A DNA stretch of 64,000 bases from Adiantum capillus-veneris (Eukaryota > Streptophyta > Polypodiopsida > Polypodiales > Pteridaceae): the NCBI GenBank assembly GCA_014529385.2, contig CM043944.1, positions 83,562,884 through 83,626,883 of the forward strand, given 5' to 3'. The notes under the pieces are model-generated. The model had not been told where the DNA came from. It was given only the letters and a program-made list of their open reading frames with translations, and did no database searches. Positions within the stretch are counted from its first letter, which is position 1. The number at the start of each line of letters is the position of its first letter. This document shows, one piece after another, positions 48,471 through 58,207 of the stretch. The translations under genes and the position numbers were made by a program.

Positions 48471-49420
48471 AAAGATGGTTATCTTCTCTATGGCAATAGA
48501 CTATGCGTTACTAACTCACTACGTGAGAAAGTAATGTATGAATCTCATGCTCCTCGTTATGTGGGGCATAGAGGGATTCAGTCTACCCTTAAAGGGATTT
48601 AAACATATTTCTATTGGCCTACCATGAAAGCAAACATACAAAAGTATGTTACCAAATGTGTGGTATGCCAAAAGACGAAGTTTGATAGAGGGAAGCAACC
48701 TGGACTGCTTCAACCTTTGCCAATCCCTAATTCACCATGGGAGAGCATATCCATGGATTTTATCTTTGGATTGCCTAAGTCTATCCATGGGAATACGGGA
48801 ATATGGATAATAGTAGGCAGGTTTAGTAAACAAGCCCATTTTATACCTATCAAAAAGACTATCAAAGCCCATCAAATGGCAACCCTCTTCATATCATAAA
48901 TCTTCAAGTACCATGGCTTGCCAATGTCCATAGTGTCGAATAGAGATCCTAGAATGACTAGTAATTTTTGGAAGGGTCTCTTTCAAAATTTAGGGACAAG
49001 TCTAAATTTCTCTTCAGCCTATCACCCGCAAATGGATGGCCAAAGTGAAATAGCTAACCTAACAATTCTTGATCTACTAAAAGCCTATGCAAGGGAAGTA
49101 GATCTAAGGTCCCAATGGGAGAAGTACTTACCCTTAGTGGAGTATGCCTACAATAACACTGTACATACTTCCATGGGAAAAGCACCTTTTGAGGTAATTG
49201 AGGGAAGATCAAAAAGTCCCCTGCTACTTAAGGTACACGGGAGGATCTTCGCTCTGCATATGAGTATAGCCAAGACCTACAAGAATATTTCCAAAAGATT
49301 AAGGATGTTATCTCTATCTCACAGCAAAGGCAAAAGGTTTCTGCTAAAAAGCACAAAAGACCCCAAGCCTTTAAAGAAAATGATTGGATCTTACTCAAAT
49401 TTCCCAAGGCTCGATTAAGG
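48471..49420 (+). pseudogene. Gypsy B integrase (broken)
   Basis: HHCC zinc finger at about 48535-48680 (YVGHRGIQ ... CVVCQKT), with a TAA inside it. Catalytic core: SMDFIFGLPKS near 48752, VSNRDPRMTSNFW near 48932, YHPQMDGQSEIAN near 49020, together the D-D-E triad. Stops at 48601 and 48898. The C-terminal part continues in other frames. Confidence 0.9.
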
Positions 49421-49840
49421 CACACGAAGGGCAAGAATCCTACGGGACACCAAAAGTACTATGCTAAGTTAGCACAAAGGTACTATGGTCCCTTCCAGAT
49501 TCTTAGGCCAATCAATGAGATGGCCTATCAACTTAAGTTACCCAGCCATTGGCTCGTACACAATGCTTTCCATGTGAGCCTACTAAAGCCTTACAAAGGA
49601 GAGCCACCTCAAGAACCAACTATTGAAGACCCACCGGAGATCGAGGACCAAGAAGAGGTGCTGCAGCCCGAGTCCATTCTCCGACATGAAGACAAGGTAC
49701 TTGGAGGCGGTAAGACTATCTGAAAATATCTCATTAAGTTTAAGAATTATCTTTTTGAAGATGCTAGATGGATGCAAAGCATACAATTAAAGGATAACCT
49801 AAACCTTGTCAATGCTTACAATGCTTCCCTAGAGTAAGCA
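49420..49840 (+). pseudogene. Gypsy B integrase C-terminus and chromodomain (broken)
   Basis: [20 protein letters not shown] and [16 protein letters not shown] are the conserved integrase tail of chromoviruses. [30 protein letters not shown] and SLE then form a chromodomain-like module, which in this lineage steers integration to methylated-histone chromatin. A TGA at 49721-49723 interrupts it. Confidence 0.82.
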
Positions 49841-50177
49841 AATGTACAAATATTTAAAATGAACAAAGTTTTTGTCTTATAAGACTCTATTTTTCTTTAT
49901 TGTGCAAAAAAATGAACTAGTATGCATGCTTAGATCAAGTTTGCGGAAACGACGTCTCCCAAACACCAAGTAGAACTTGTCACTCTACCTTGGAAGATTG
50001 ATAGGACTAATGTGCAGACATGCTTGTGGCAGCTTAGGCTCTCAAGCGCCAAATGGACTAGTCATCCATTCTGGAACGATGTCGTAGGGTAACATAGGGA
50101 TCCTCTACCTGCTAGGAAAAGGACTAATGAATAGGCTTTATCTTCTCTACCCCATAGTCAAGGACGATCATGATTTC
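49841..50177 (+). other. Gypsy B 3' untranslated region
   Basis: No gene; lies between the chromodomain and the polypurine tract. Confidence 0.6.
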
Positions 50178-50187
50178 AAGAGAGAGG
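50178..50187 (+). promoter_or_regulatory. Gypsy B polypurine tract
   Basis: AAGAGAGAGG three bases before the 3' LTR start TGCCATAATA. Confidence 0.75.
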
Positions 50188-50190
50188 TAA

Positions 50191-50561
50191 TGCCATAATA
50201 ACTAGTATCTAATTCTCCTAAATGATTTTCTCATGTTAAACTGATCATTTAATATGGGGAAGTGTCAGGGGAGAAAAAGTTAGAATATTGGTTAAGCTGG
50301 CAGACCGGCCACATTAGGGATCCAAAGAAGGGAAAATAGGGATCCAAAGGGGGGCCATCTACAAAAAGCAAGGTGAAACAATGGGCTTTAAAGACCCTAA
50401 GGTTCAGCCCATTAAGACTTCCAAAATGTTAAGGTTCCAAAATTCAAAGGTTGTGTCCAAAGGTCAAACAATAGGAAAATTGGATGCTTAGTGTGTGTAC
50501 AAAAAAGTCTTCATAGTCCCTACATAGAGGGGGCGAGCCTTGCAAGTAGGGGGTGAGAGAG

Positions 50562-50637
<76 letters not shown>

Positions 50638-51734
50638 AGACTCCTTTACACAAAGGGAATGAGGGAAACATGTCAGCTCCTTAGCCCAGATGCCCACAAG
50701 GTGTATTCAAATCCTATTGGATAACCATGGAGGTGGACCAATGAGAATTAGGCTAGAGTAAATCTAGTTTAATTGATTTAAAAACACTTGATAAAAGAAC
50801 CAATAAGAATTAAGCTCTCTAGAAGACTATTGGACAGTCTCCCAAGGGGTCTAATGAGCATTCAGCAGCCCAATGGCTTGCCTGATTCCTATTGGCCAAG
50901 AGACAAAGGGGTCCAATGAGAGTTTGGTTGCATTAATTAATTACCTAAATCTCTCACAAAAGGAGAAAGGGGGACACGTTTCAGAAGGCTATCACTTAAA
51001 TCCTATTGGCTAAGCCTGGAGAGGTCCAATGGGGTGGCGACATGAGCAAATAGCAAGAGGGGTCGACCAAGAGAGAGAGGGGGCTGAATTTTACAAGGCA
51101 TTATTGCATACACACTCACACTAATTCATGTGTGAAGCAAGAAGACTCTCTCTCTCTCTCTCTCTCCTTCTCAAGCTTTATTGGAAAGCTTATCACCTAC
51201 TCCAAGCTTGTGAAAAGGGAGGCCTACACCAACAACTCTTGGCTTTGTGATGCAAATCCAACCAAGAGCCAAGCTTCAATGCATTATCATCTCCTCTACC
51301 ATGCTAATTAATAAGCTATGCTATGCTAACATGAGTGATTATGTGAGGAGAGGTACATCTTTCTCGTAAGACTACTCCTTCTTTCTCTCAATCTACTGTC
51401 ATACCCCGCTAGCTCTCACCATCTTCGAAGGCGTGTGAGGTCTTGGGTCTGAGACCGTGAGGGAATTGATGTTGTGTTTTATAAGTGTTTTTCTTAGTGC
51501 TTGAAGCTTCCATGTTCATTGCACTAGCTAGTATTGAAGGAACACAAAGAATTGTATTGTAAAATGTCTCTCTTGATGGGAGAAACCATAATACAAAGCC
51601 TTTTGGAGGGGGGACCGGCTCCATGAAAATCGGGTCCTCAATTGTTGTCAATAGCTTAATTTCTCTCTCTTTTGAAGTATTGTTCATGCTATCTAACTGG
51701 GTGTTATACTTTTTATTGCTCTCTCCACCCAAGC
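50191..51734 (+). repeat. Gypsy B 3' LTR, part 1
   Basis: Aligned with 42818-44383. (CA)n tract at 50565-50631, (TC)n at 51146-51167. It has an extra AGGGATCCAAAG copy near 50315. It stops at CCACCCAAGC, where the 5' LTR continues ACTCTTGTTATT. Confidence 0.95.
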
Positions 51735-51754
51735 CATTAGGAAAAATATGAACC
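51735..51754 (+). repeat. Left terminal inverted repeat
   Basis: CATTAGGAAAAATATGAACC, inverse of 61633-61652 with one mismatch; weaker similarity continues for several tens of bases. Confidence 0.9.
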
Positions 51755-52515
51755 CTCTAGGGGCCCTTTGGGATTAAGGTTAATTAGAGGCCAGCCAATG
51801 AGAAGAGGGTGGTGGACACACTCTATGCCCTCAAAAATGTAGGGGGACAAAGTAGTCTTACACTTTTTAAATGGGCTCTTACCTAGTGAGAAGGTGGGGT
51901 GGGGGGGGGTAGGGGGGGGGGGGGGTGGGCCATATGGAACCTCCAACTTCCCTCCTTTTTGATCCGGTTTTGAAAAAATCCCAAAAATTTGAAATTTTTC
52001 AAAAATTTCAAAACTCAAATTTCATCTTCTGAAAACCCCCCTAAAACTATATTATGGTCAAAAAAGCATTTTTTGATCTCAAAAAGTCAAAACGTGCATC
52101 CAAAAACCCTAAAATTCAAAATTTTTAAAAAAATTTTAAAAAATCTTTTTTTGCTATCCAGAGCTCCCCCAAAATTAGTTATTAGGCAAAAAGGGATTTT
52201 CTCTCTCTAGAACCCCTTTTCCAACCCCTCCTTGGTTGCAACCATCACACTCATCCTCTACTCCAACACTCTCTCTCTTTACACCATCTCCATTGCTGCA
52301 GCAAGGAAGCTCCTCTCTGCTCCCCTACCACCTTCCATTGCCACACCAAGCAAAGATTATCCACCTTCTCCTCCCAGTGCCACACCAAGCAAGGGTTGTC
52401 CACCTTCTCCTCCCATTGCCACAAGGGTTGACCATTTTCTCATATCACTTTATCACACCTACATTGTAGCAACAAGCAAGGTTCTTCTCCTCCTCCTAGT
52501 TTGCTTTGCTCAACC
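51755..52515. other. Left subterminal region of the transposon
   Basis: No gene. AT-rich with many AAAAATTT-type runs (51960-52150), a G-rich patch (51896-51926), and a pyrimidine-rich stretch with CACCAAGCAA(A/G)G repeats (52345-52400) just upstream of the first gene; probably its promoter and 5' leader. No convincing TATA box. Confidence 0.5.
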
Positions 52516-53847
52516 ATGGCCAACTCTACTTCGCAAAGGCGACCAAAGGATGAGGTCACAGCACTTGCATGCCACAACACTAGAGGTGTAGATGATGAGT
52601 GGGTGCCACAAGAGTTCACCAAAGGTGCTTGGGTATACATGCAACCATCTGCTGTTGGCCCTCATCGTGTGCGGAATCGTGCAAACTTGGATCTTCATTG
52701 GAAAGGAAAGCTGCTTGGCTTCAAGAACCGCAAAGACAAGGGGACCATAGCCATTGTGCAACATGTTTTCTCAATGTCAACCATGCACTTGCAACAACCA
52801 CCTCGATTTCCAACACATTGTAAGTACATGTTTTGAGAATACAAAGCTAGGTGTGAAATCACAGTGTAATGTTATTATGGATTCATACTTAACATTTGTC
52901 ATGCATTTATAGTCATATTTCCATCCACGTTGGTGGAGGAGCAGCCACTACATAGTCTCTCCGGCACATTCAATGCTATACATGCGGATATTGGAGCAAT
53001 AATGTTCCCGCATCTTTGCCCAACCAAACTGGTTCAAAGAAGGATTTTCTTCTATTCTCAGTCCTATATTGTCCCTACTTCTACACAAGCATTTGGAACG
53101 CTTGAACCCATCAAAGTAACTTCCTTATTAAGTATGGAGTGGCCGGTCCCAGATTTGTGGTCGGTAGCATCTTTCAAGCAAAAGATGATAATGGATGTTC
53201 AAAACTCTTTGAAATACTCTAAAGCTTCTAGGTCTGTGGGCTTGAGCTGGTGTTTGCCTATTCATTGTTTTGTGCACATTTTTAAAGAGTTTGGATTTGT
53301 GGAGACCACCACAATGCTTGTATGTAAAGATGCGCATTACGAGGAATTAGGAAGGCTTTTAGAAGAGGACTGGGGTTTTGTGGAGGGCATGCACAACGGG
53401 GATCGGTACCATTGTAAGGTTGGAGCTTCAGGTATTGGAATGCAATCCCGCACCTCCTTGTACATACGATTTCACTATGATCGTTGGACGTGCAAGCTTG
53501 GAGTGTGGACTCCCTTACAGAGTGTAGACGGAGGTATTGCAAGCTTTGACATTGCAGTGAAGATTCCCAACGATGCTTTGGAGGCAGTCCAAGTGAACAA
53601 GCATTGGACTCTCAGTAATGTTCGAGAACATTTGGTTATTATGGGTTTTGAGGCCCTTCAACAAGCACAATTTCGTTTACAAGGTCACAAGGTGAGAATC
53701 CTTCCACCACATTTTCAATACATCATGGTTTGTCGATCATTAGATGCTTATTGTTATGAATGTCCGCAGATTGGGAAGAGAATGGAAGACAAATTGAAGG
53801 TCGAGGAGGACTGGGGGATAGATGGAACTATGCTATCGATCTTATAA
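52516..53847 (+). CDS. Transposon protein of 412 residues, two exons, unknown function
   Basis: Exons 52516-52819 and 52913-53847, intron 52820-52912 with GTAAGT donor and TTTATAG acceptor; the join keeps the frame (1239 nt, 412 residues). The start ATG has context AACCATGG. Exon 1 holds a HRVRNRANLDLHWKGKLLGF segment. Exon 2 holds SLSGTFNAIHADIGAIMFP, a central Trp/Pro segment (MEWPVPDLWSVASFKQKM), GDRYHCKVGASG and RWTCKLGVWTPLQSVDGG. No signal peptide or membrane segment. No domain recognised. Related degenerate copies lie in the three R repeats (23424, 28741, 63330), so it is a family trait rather than a captured host gene. Likely a second transposition or DNA-binding protein, by position only. 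Confidence 0.75.
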
Positions 53848-54005
53848 CTTTGTAACTCTTGCAATTTTCATATTGATCCCCGCTGTAATCAACATGATTT
53901 TCTTCGGCAAATCATGCCTTTGAATATAATTTTTTGCATTGGGATGACAAATCATTTTTTGGTGAAAGTGCCTTTTTTTTTTAATGTCTTAAAAAAAGGG
54001 TACAT

Positions 54006-54012
54006 TATAAAA
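54006..54012 (+). promoter_or_regulatory. TATA box of the second plus-strand gene
   Basis: TATAAAA 83 bases upstream of ATG 54095, placed sensibly for a plant promoter, in the 247-base gap after the first gene. Confidence 0.55.
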
Positions 54013-54094
54013 GGGGGGCCACCTAACTCATTCACTATTTTCACTTTTGCAACTCCTGAGCTCCTCCACTCTCTATCCACACCCCAGGCTAAAC

Positions 54095-55672
54095 ATGGAT
54101 GCTGCCACAGCCTCTACATCTGTACCCACATCCACCCCTTTGTCACGCTTCATCCTCTTCCTCGAGGACACCACATACAAAGGGAAGTTGGACCTCCACA
54201 CCTTTTTTACTCGTCTCCCCGACCTTGACGCCACAGTTGCCCTTCACATGGATGCATTTGAGGAGATTTCTGCGTTCATGGAGGAGCACATCATAAAATA
54301 TTCTGTATCTATCCCCCCACATACAAGGATCTGGGTGCCTTGCGATCTTTTGCGCTATATACACAAAGGTGATCGTCCATTCGCCAAGCGGTTGCAACGA
54401 TTCCAAGAAATTGCAACCAATGCAGGCCATTACTTGGACGAGCAAGCCCCTGGGGTGTCGGCGCTCAAGAAGCGCAAGTTGGGGGTGGAGTACCTTTCTC
54501 GGCTCGCAACATTTATCTTCTTGGTGAGCGAGGAACCTGATTTGGAGGAGCTCCGCTTACCACACCTTCAAGTTGGGTCCTTTATCAAGGACACCAAGGA
54601 GCAGCAGGTTATCCCCATGAACCCTGCAGCGGAAGGAAAAGCACACCAGCTGGAGTACCCTACGGGTCTTGAGGAAGTGGTTGAGAAATCCATAGTTGCG
54701 GCTGGCCCTAGTGACACTCCAGTGCCACTACCACTGACGGATGTGGCTATCCCAGAGGTAGAAATTAGCCGCTTCTCCTCAGTGTTAGTGGATAGGGAGG
54801 AGTTTGTGTTCCTGCATGATTTGGAAAAAGCATTTGGCCTGCGCATGGATTGAATGCTTGAGCGTGCTATGCAACAGCAGCAAATGTCCCTTAGACAATA
54901 CGCCAGATGCCCTAGAAAGCAAGCTCTTGCCAGATGGGGACTCTGTTGCTGACACTATTGCAGTTGTATGTGCGGAGGTCCTGGCAGCAGAGCAGTTGCA
55001 CGTGGCTGATGAAGATTTCCAAGCCACGCAAGCCAAGGTTGAGGCTGCTAGGATGCCTATGCCATTATGCAACCTCCCATCTGATGATCCAAAGCTTGTA
55101 TCTGTGGTGCATGGGACCATTGACTTGGATGCAAAGGGCAACAGGAAGGAGGATGACAAGGAGCAGGAGGTAAACTGTACCTAATTTTCATGTTACTATT
55201 TTATCCTTCGTTGTCTTTTTTCTCAACCTTCATCGGTTTATGACAGGATGTTGTGGAGGTTGATGATTTTGCTGCAAGGACGGGTGGCAAGCGGACGGGC
55301 TTTGGACCTCAAGCTTCCCTTGCGCATTACCTCGGACAACTCCCCCCTGGCGATGTGGCCATTATCCATAATGAATTTACTCCCCAAGCCCATTTTATGA
55401 CTTGGTCGTTAAAAGCTTTGAGCAAGTTTTTGTGTTTGAGTACCATTGCTCAAACTGTGCATCAAGTGTTCCTAGTGCGTAGATCCCTTGTATGCACAGC
55501 GTTTGGCACTGGCTTTCGTGGTAAAGTGCTTGCCCAGATAGGGATACATGCTTCCATTGGCTCAACTGACCCAAATGCCATAGCGCAGTCCCTCTTGACT
55601 GGGGAGTTGCCTTACGCGCAAAATAGGCGCCAGGAAATGGTCAAAAAAATTCTGAACTCCTCAGATACATGA
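54095..55672 (+). pseudogene. Second plus-strand transposon protein, damaged, unknown function
   Basis: ATG 54095 (MDAATASTSVPT) gives about 252 residues to a TGA at 54851-54853. Coding character resumes at once (ERAMQQQQMSLRQ) and then shifts one frame to continue as DALESKLLPDGDSVADTIAV and beyond to 55169. A GTAAAC donor at 55170 and a TGACAG acceptor ending 55246 splice in phase to the last exon 55247-55672, which ends at TGA. The N-terminal half has Phe/Leu-rich helical segments (FMEEHIIKYS, FAKRLQRFQEIATNAGHYLD). The middle is acidic. The C-terminal exon contains LAHYLGQLPPGDVAIIHNEF. No domain recognised. The stop plus frameshift suggest this copy is inactive. Confidence 0.65.
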
Positions 55673-55840
55673 TGTAAAATCACCGTGCTAGAAGGAATAA
55701 AAAATATTTGAAATTGTCTCTCTATAATGCAAATTCTTTTCAATCTGATTTATCAATCTTGAAAATTGTTTCAATTGGTGATATGAATTGTTTTTTGACT
55801 TTGTTATTTCAAGGTATGTAATTGAAGTCAAATTGAGTAT

Positions 55841-56028
55841 AATTGTGATTTTTAAGTACCCTAGGGGGTTAGATAAGCCTATAAGCTGCAAAAAATGCCT
55901 GGCCACAAGGGCGCGCAAATGGCCCATCCATCAGTTTTGGATGGGCCATTTGCGCGCCCTTGTGGCCAGGCATTTTTTGCAGCTTACAGGCTCATCTAAC
56001 CCCCTAGGGTACTTAAAAAGCACAAATT
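55841..56028. repeat. Large hairpin 1 between the two gene blocks
   Basis: Arms of about 90 bases around a 7-base loop at 55931-55937. The core stem (GCCTGGCCACAAGGGCGCGC ... GGCCCATCCA) pairs perfectly for over 50 bases. Confidence 0.95.
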
Positions 56029-56317
56029 TATTGCAATGGATTGGTTTTGCAGCATTCATTTAAATGCAACCTTTTTATGGCAATTCCAGTATATGTTCAC
56101 ACTCAAGGACACTAGAAAAGCTCAAATCAATTATGAAATGAAGTTTCTAGCAAACTATCACTTGCTTTAGTTCTACCTACTACACCCTTGCACCAAAAAG
56201 TCAAATTACATTGGACACTTGGTTTCCCAATATGTTATTTGTTTTGATATCTTATAAGGAATTCAAAGCTTGAAATGACCAAAAAAAAGGTGTCCATAAG
56301 GATCCATATAAAATATT

Positions 56318-56556
56318 GATGCAAAACCAATCCATTGCAATAAATTTGTGCTTTTTAAGTACCCTAGGGGGTAGATTGGCCTATAAGGGGCTAAAAAAGG
56401 CCTGGCCACAAGGGCGCGCAAATGGCCCATCCATCAGTTTTGGATGGGCCATTTGCGCGCCCTTGTGGCCAGGCATTTTTTTGCCCCTTATAGGCCAATC
56501 TACCCCCTACAATACTTAAAAAGCACAAATTTATTGCAATGGATTGGTTTTGCATC
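56318..56556. repeat. Large hairpin 2
   Basis: Arms of 116 bases (56318-56433 and 56441-56556) with about six mismatches and a 7-base loop, beginning GATGCAAAACCAATCC. Same core stem as hairpin 1. Spacers 56055-56317 and 56557-56825 are themselves near-identical. Confidence 0.96.
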
Positions 56557-56837
56557 ATTCATTTAAATGCAACCTTTTTATGGCAATTCCAGTATATGTT
56601 CACACTCAAGGACACTTGAAAAGCTCAAATCAATTATAAAATGAAGTTTCCAGCAAACTATCACTTGCTCTACCTACTACACCCTTGCACCAAAAAGTCA
56701 AATTACATTGGACACTTGGTTTCACAATATGTTATTAGTTTTGATATCCTATAAGGAATTCAAAGCTTGAAATGACCAAAAAATGGTGTCCATAAGGATC
56801 CATATAAAATATTGATGCAAAACCAATAGGTTTTAGT

Positions 56838-57028
56838 AAATTTGGTTATTTTAAGTACCCTTGGGGGTAGATAAGGCTACAAGGGGCAAAAAAAGGCCTG
56901 GCCACAAGGGCGCGCAAATGGCCCATCCATCAGTTTTGGATGGGCCATTTGCGCGTCCTTGTGGCCAGGCCTTTTTCTGCCCCTTGTAGGCTTATCTACC
57001 CCTGAGGTTACTTAAAATGCACAAATTT
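56838..57028. repeat. Large hairpin 3
   Basis: Arms of about 92-95 bases around the loop at 56930-56936, the same core with one change (GCGCGTCC). Loop centres are 503 and 496 bases apart across the three hairpins. Confidence 0.95.
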
Positions 57029-57173
57029 ACTGAAATTGACTACAATTACATACAGAACTTGAAATTACAAAGATAATAGACAGAGTAGACACAACTGTTG
57101 ATCATATTGTCATTGGAAAGTCAAATCATTACAAAGATAAGGGTGTGCAATACAAAAAGAGGGGTAACTTCGG

Positions 57174-58070
57174 CTAATGCTCGAAGTCTCGTCGCAATCG
57201 TCGTGCAAGCTGCATATCTTTTGGCTGTATTGTCACTCGCTTTGCATGAATGGCACATAGGTTGGTATCTTCCAACACTGAAATGATGTGGGCCTCTGCA
57301 GCTTCTTGAATAGCCTCTAGCGCTATTGCTTGCATTCTATACTGATTTCCATAGCTTTGAAGCACTTCCTTCACAGTGCGAGCAAAGGGGGCGCGTCGAA
57401 TCAAGAGCTCCGTCGTCTTCTGGTAGTGGCGGATTTCTGCAACTGCCCTTGCTATTTTTCGGCGTCGCTGCGGTTGTCTTGGGAGCACTTGCACATTTGC
57501 TGGCGGGCGGCGTGAAGGCTTCTTGAAAAACTTAGACTTGCGTCTGTTTACATGCTTAGGGGCTCGTTCTGCAACGTGTTCTGATTCTTCCTCTTCCCTT
57601 GGTTGCCGATCTTGTCGTGTGGGGAGAGCTCCCTTGCCTTGAGGCAATGTCTTCCCCCCAACGGCCACCCGGTGTGTGCGCGGTATGTTTTCTCGCAGCC
57701 ATGGTGGCTCACTCTCTGATTCGGTGTCTGTATTGACCACCCGAGTCCTGGATGGTCCTGCTTGTGATTGGGGGCGCGACGGCTGCTCCCTATCGGACTC
57801 TGATGTTTGCTGGCCCTCTGCTTCTCTCTAGCGCTGGGCACGTTGCTTCATTCTCTTTCTAGGTGTTATATCTTGAGGAGGTGGAGATTCAACAGTCCTT
57901 GATGACTCTCGTGCCCTACCACCATGCCCACTACCAGAAGAGTTCCTGGAACGGCCAGGTGTTCGTGGCCGTTTTCTTGTGCCTTTAAGCCATGACGGCT
58001 TCTCACATCCTTGGAAGGTGTTTTTGTTGGCAGGCGGATGCTCTTTCGCGGTTTGTTTGGTGCGCGCCAT
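57174..58070 (-). pseudogene. Histone H3-like protein encoded by the transposon (one in-frame amber stop)
   Basis: ATG at 58070 opens MARTKQTAKEHPPANK; the first seven residues after Met are those of the histone H3 tail (ARTKQTA, including Lys4). A basic, Ser/Pro-rich tail follows, with TAG at 57830-57828 in the same frame, then more tail to about 57490 and a complete H3 histone fold: [20 protein letters not shown] (alphaN/alpha1), [20 protein letters not shown] (alpha2), [33 protein letters not shown] (alpha3). The end is at 57174. About 298 codons against 136 for canonical H3; the excess is all tail. Loop 1 has the length of ordinary H3, not the longer loop of CENH3, although a short ARTK start plus a long variable tail is CENH3-like. 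It sits 138 bases downstream of the transposase-like gene, same strand. The stop may be real damage, or read through. Confidence 0.88.
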
Positions 58071-58127
58071 TTCGTTGGTAAGAGCTCACCTGTTCTTAAG
58101 AAATGAGTGATTTATGAGAGTATGCAA

Positions 58128-58135
58128 TATTTATA
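58128..58135 (-). promoter_or_regulatory. TATA box of the histone H3-like gene
   Basis: TATAAATA on the minus strand about 58 bases upstream of ATG 58070, close to a GGGCCC ... GGGCCC inverted pair (58138-58157). It suggests the histone gene has its own promoter. Confidence 0.6.
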
Positions 58136-58207
58136 AGGGCCCATTTAAAAAGGGCCCTGTTCACACTAATTTTTTTAAAAGAAGTAATTTTTTAAATAAA
58201 CATGTCG

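Noticed and set aside
55841-57028. CRISPR-like array
   Set aside because: The repeats are three long palindromes about 500 bp apart with similar spacers; not short direct repeats with unique spacers.
57548-57841. A second minus-strand frame overlapping the H3-like gene
   Set aside because: In a different frame from both the ARTKQTA start and the histone fold, with no domain; a shadow of the low-complexity tail.
57174-58070. Calling the H3-like protein a CENH3
   Set aside because: The ARTK start and long tail fit, but loop 1 between alpha1 and alpha2 has the ordinary H3 length, and the fold keeps [14 protein letters not shown] as in canonical H3. Left as H3-like.
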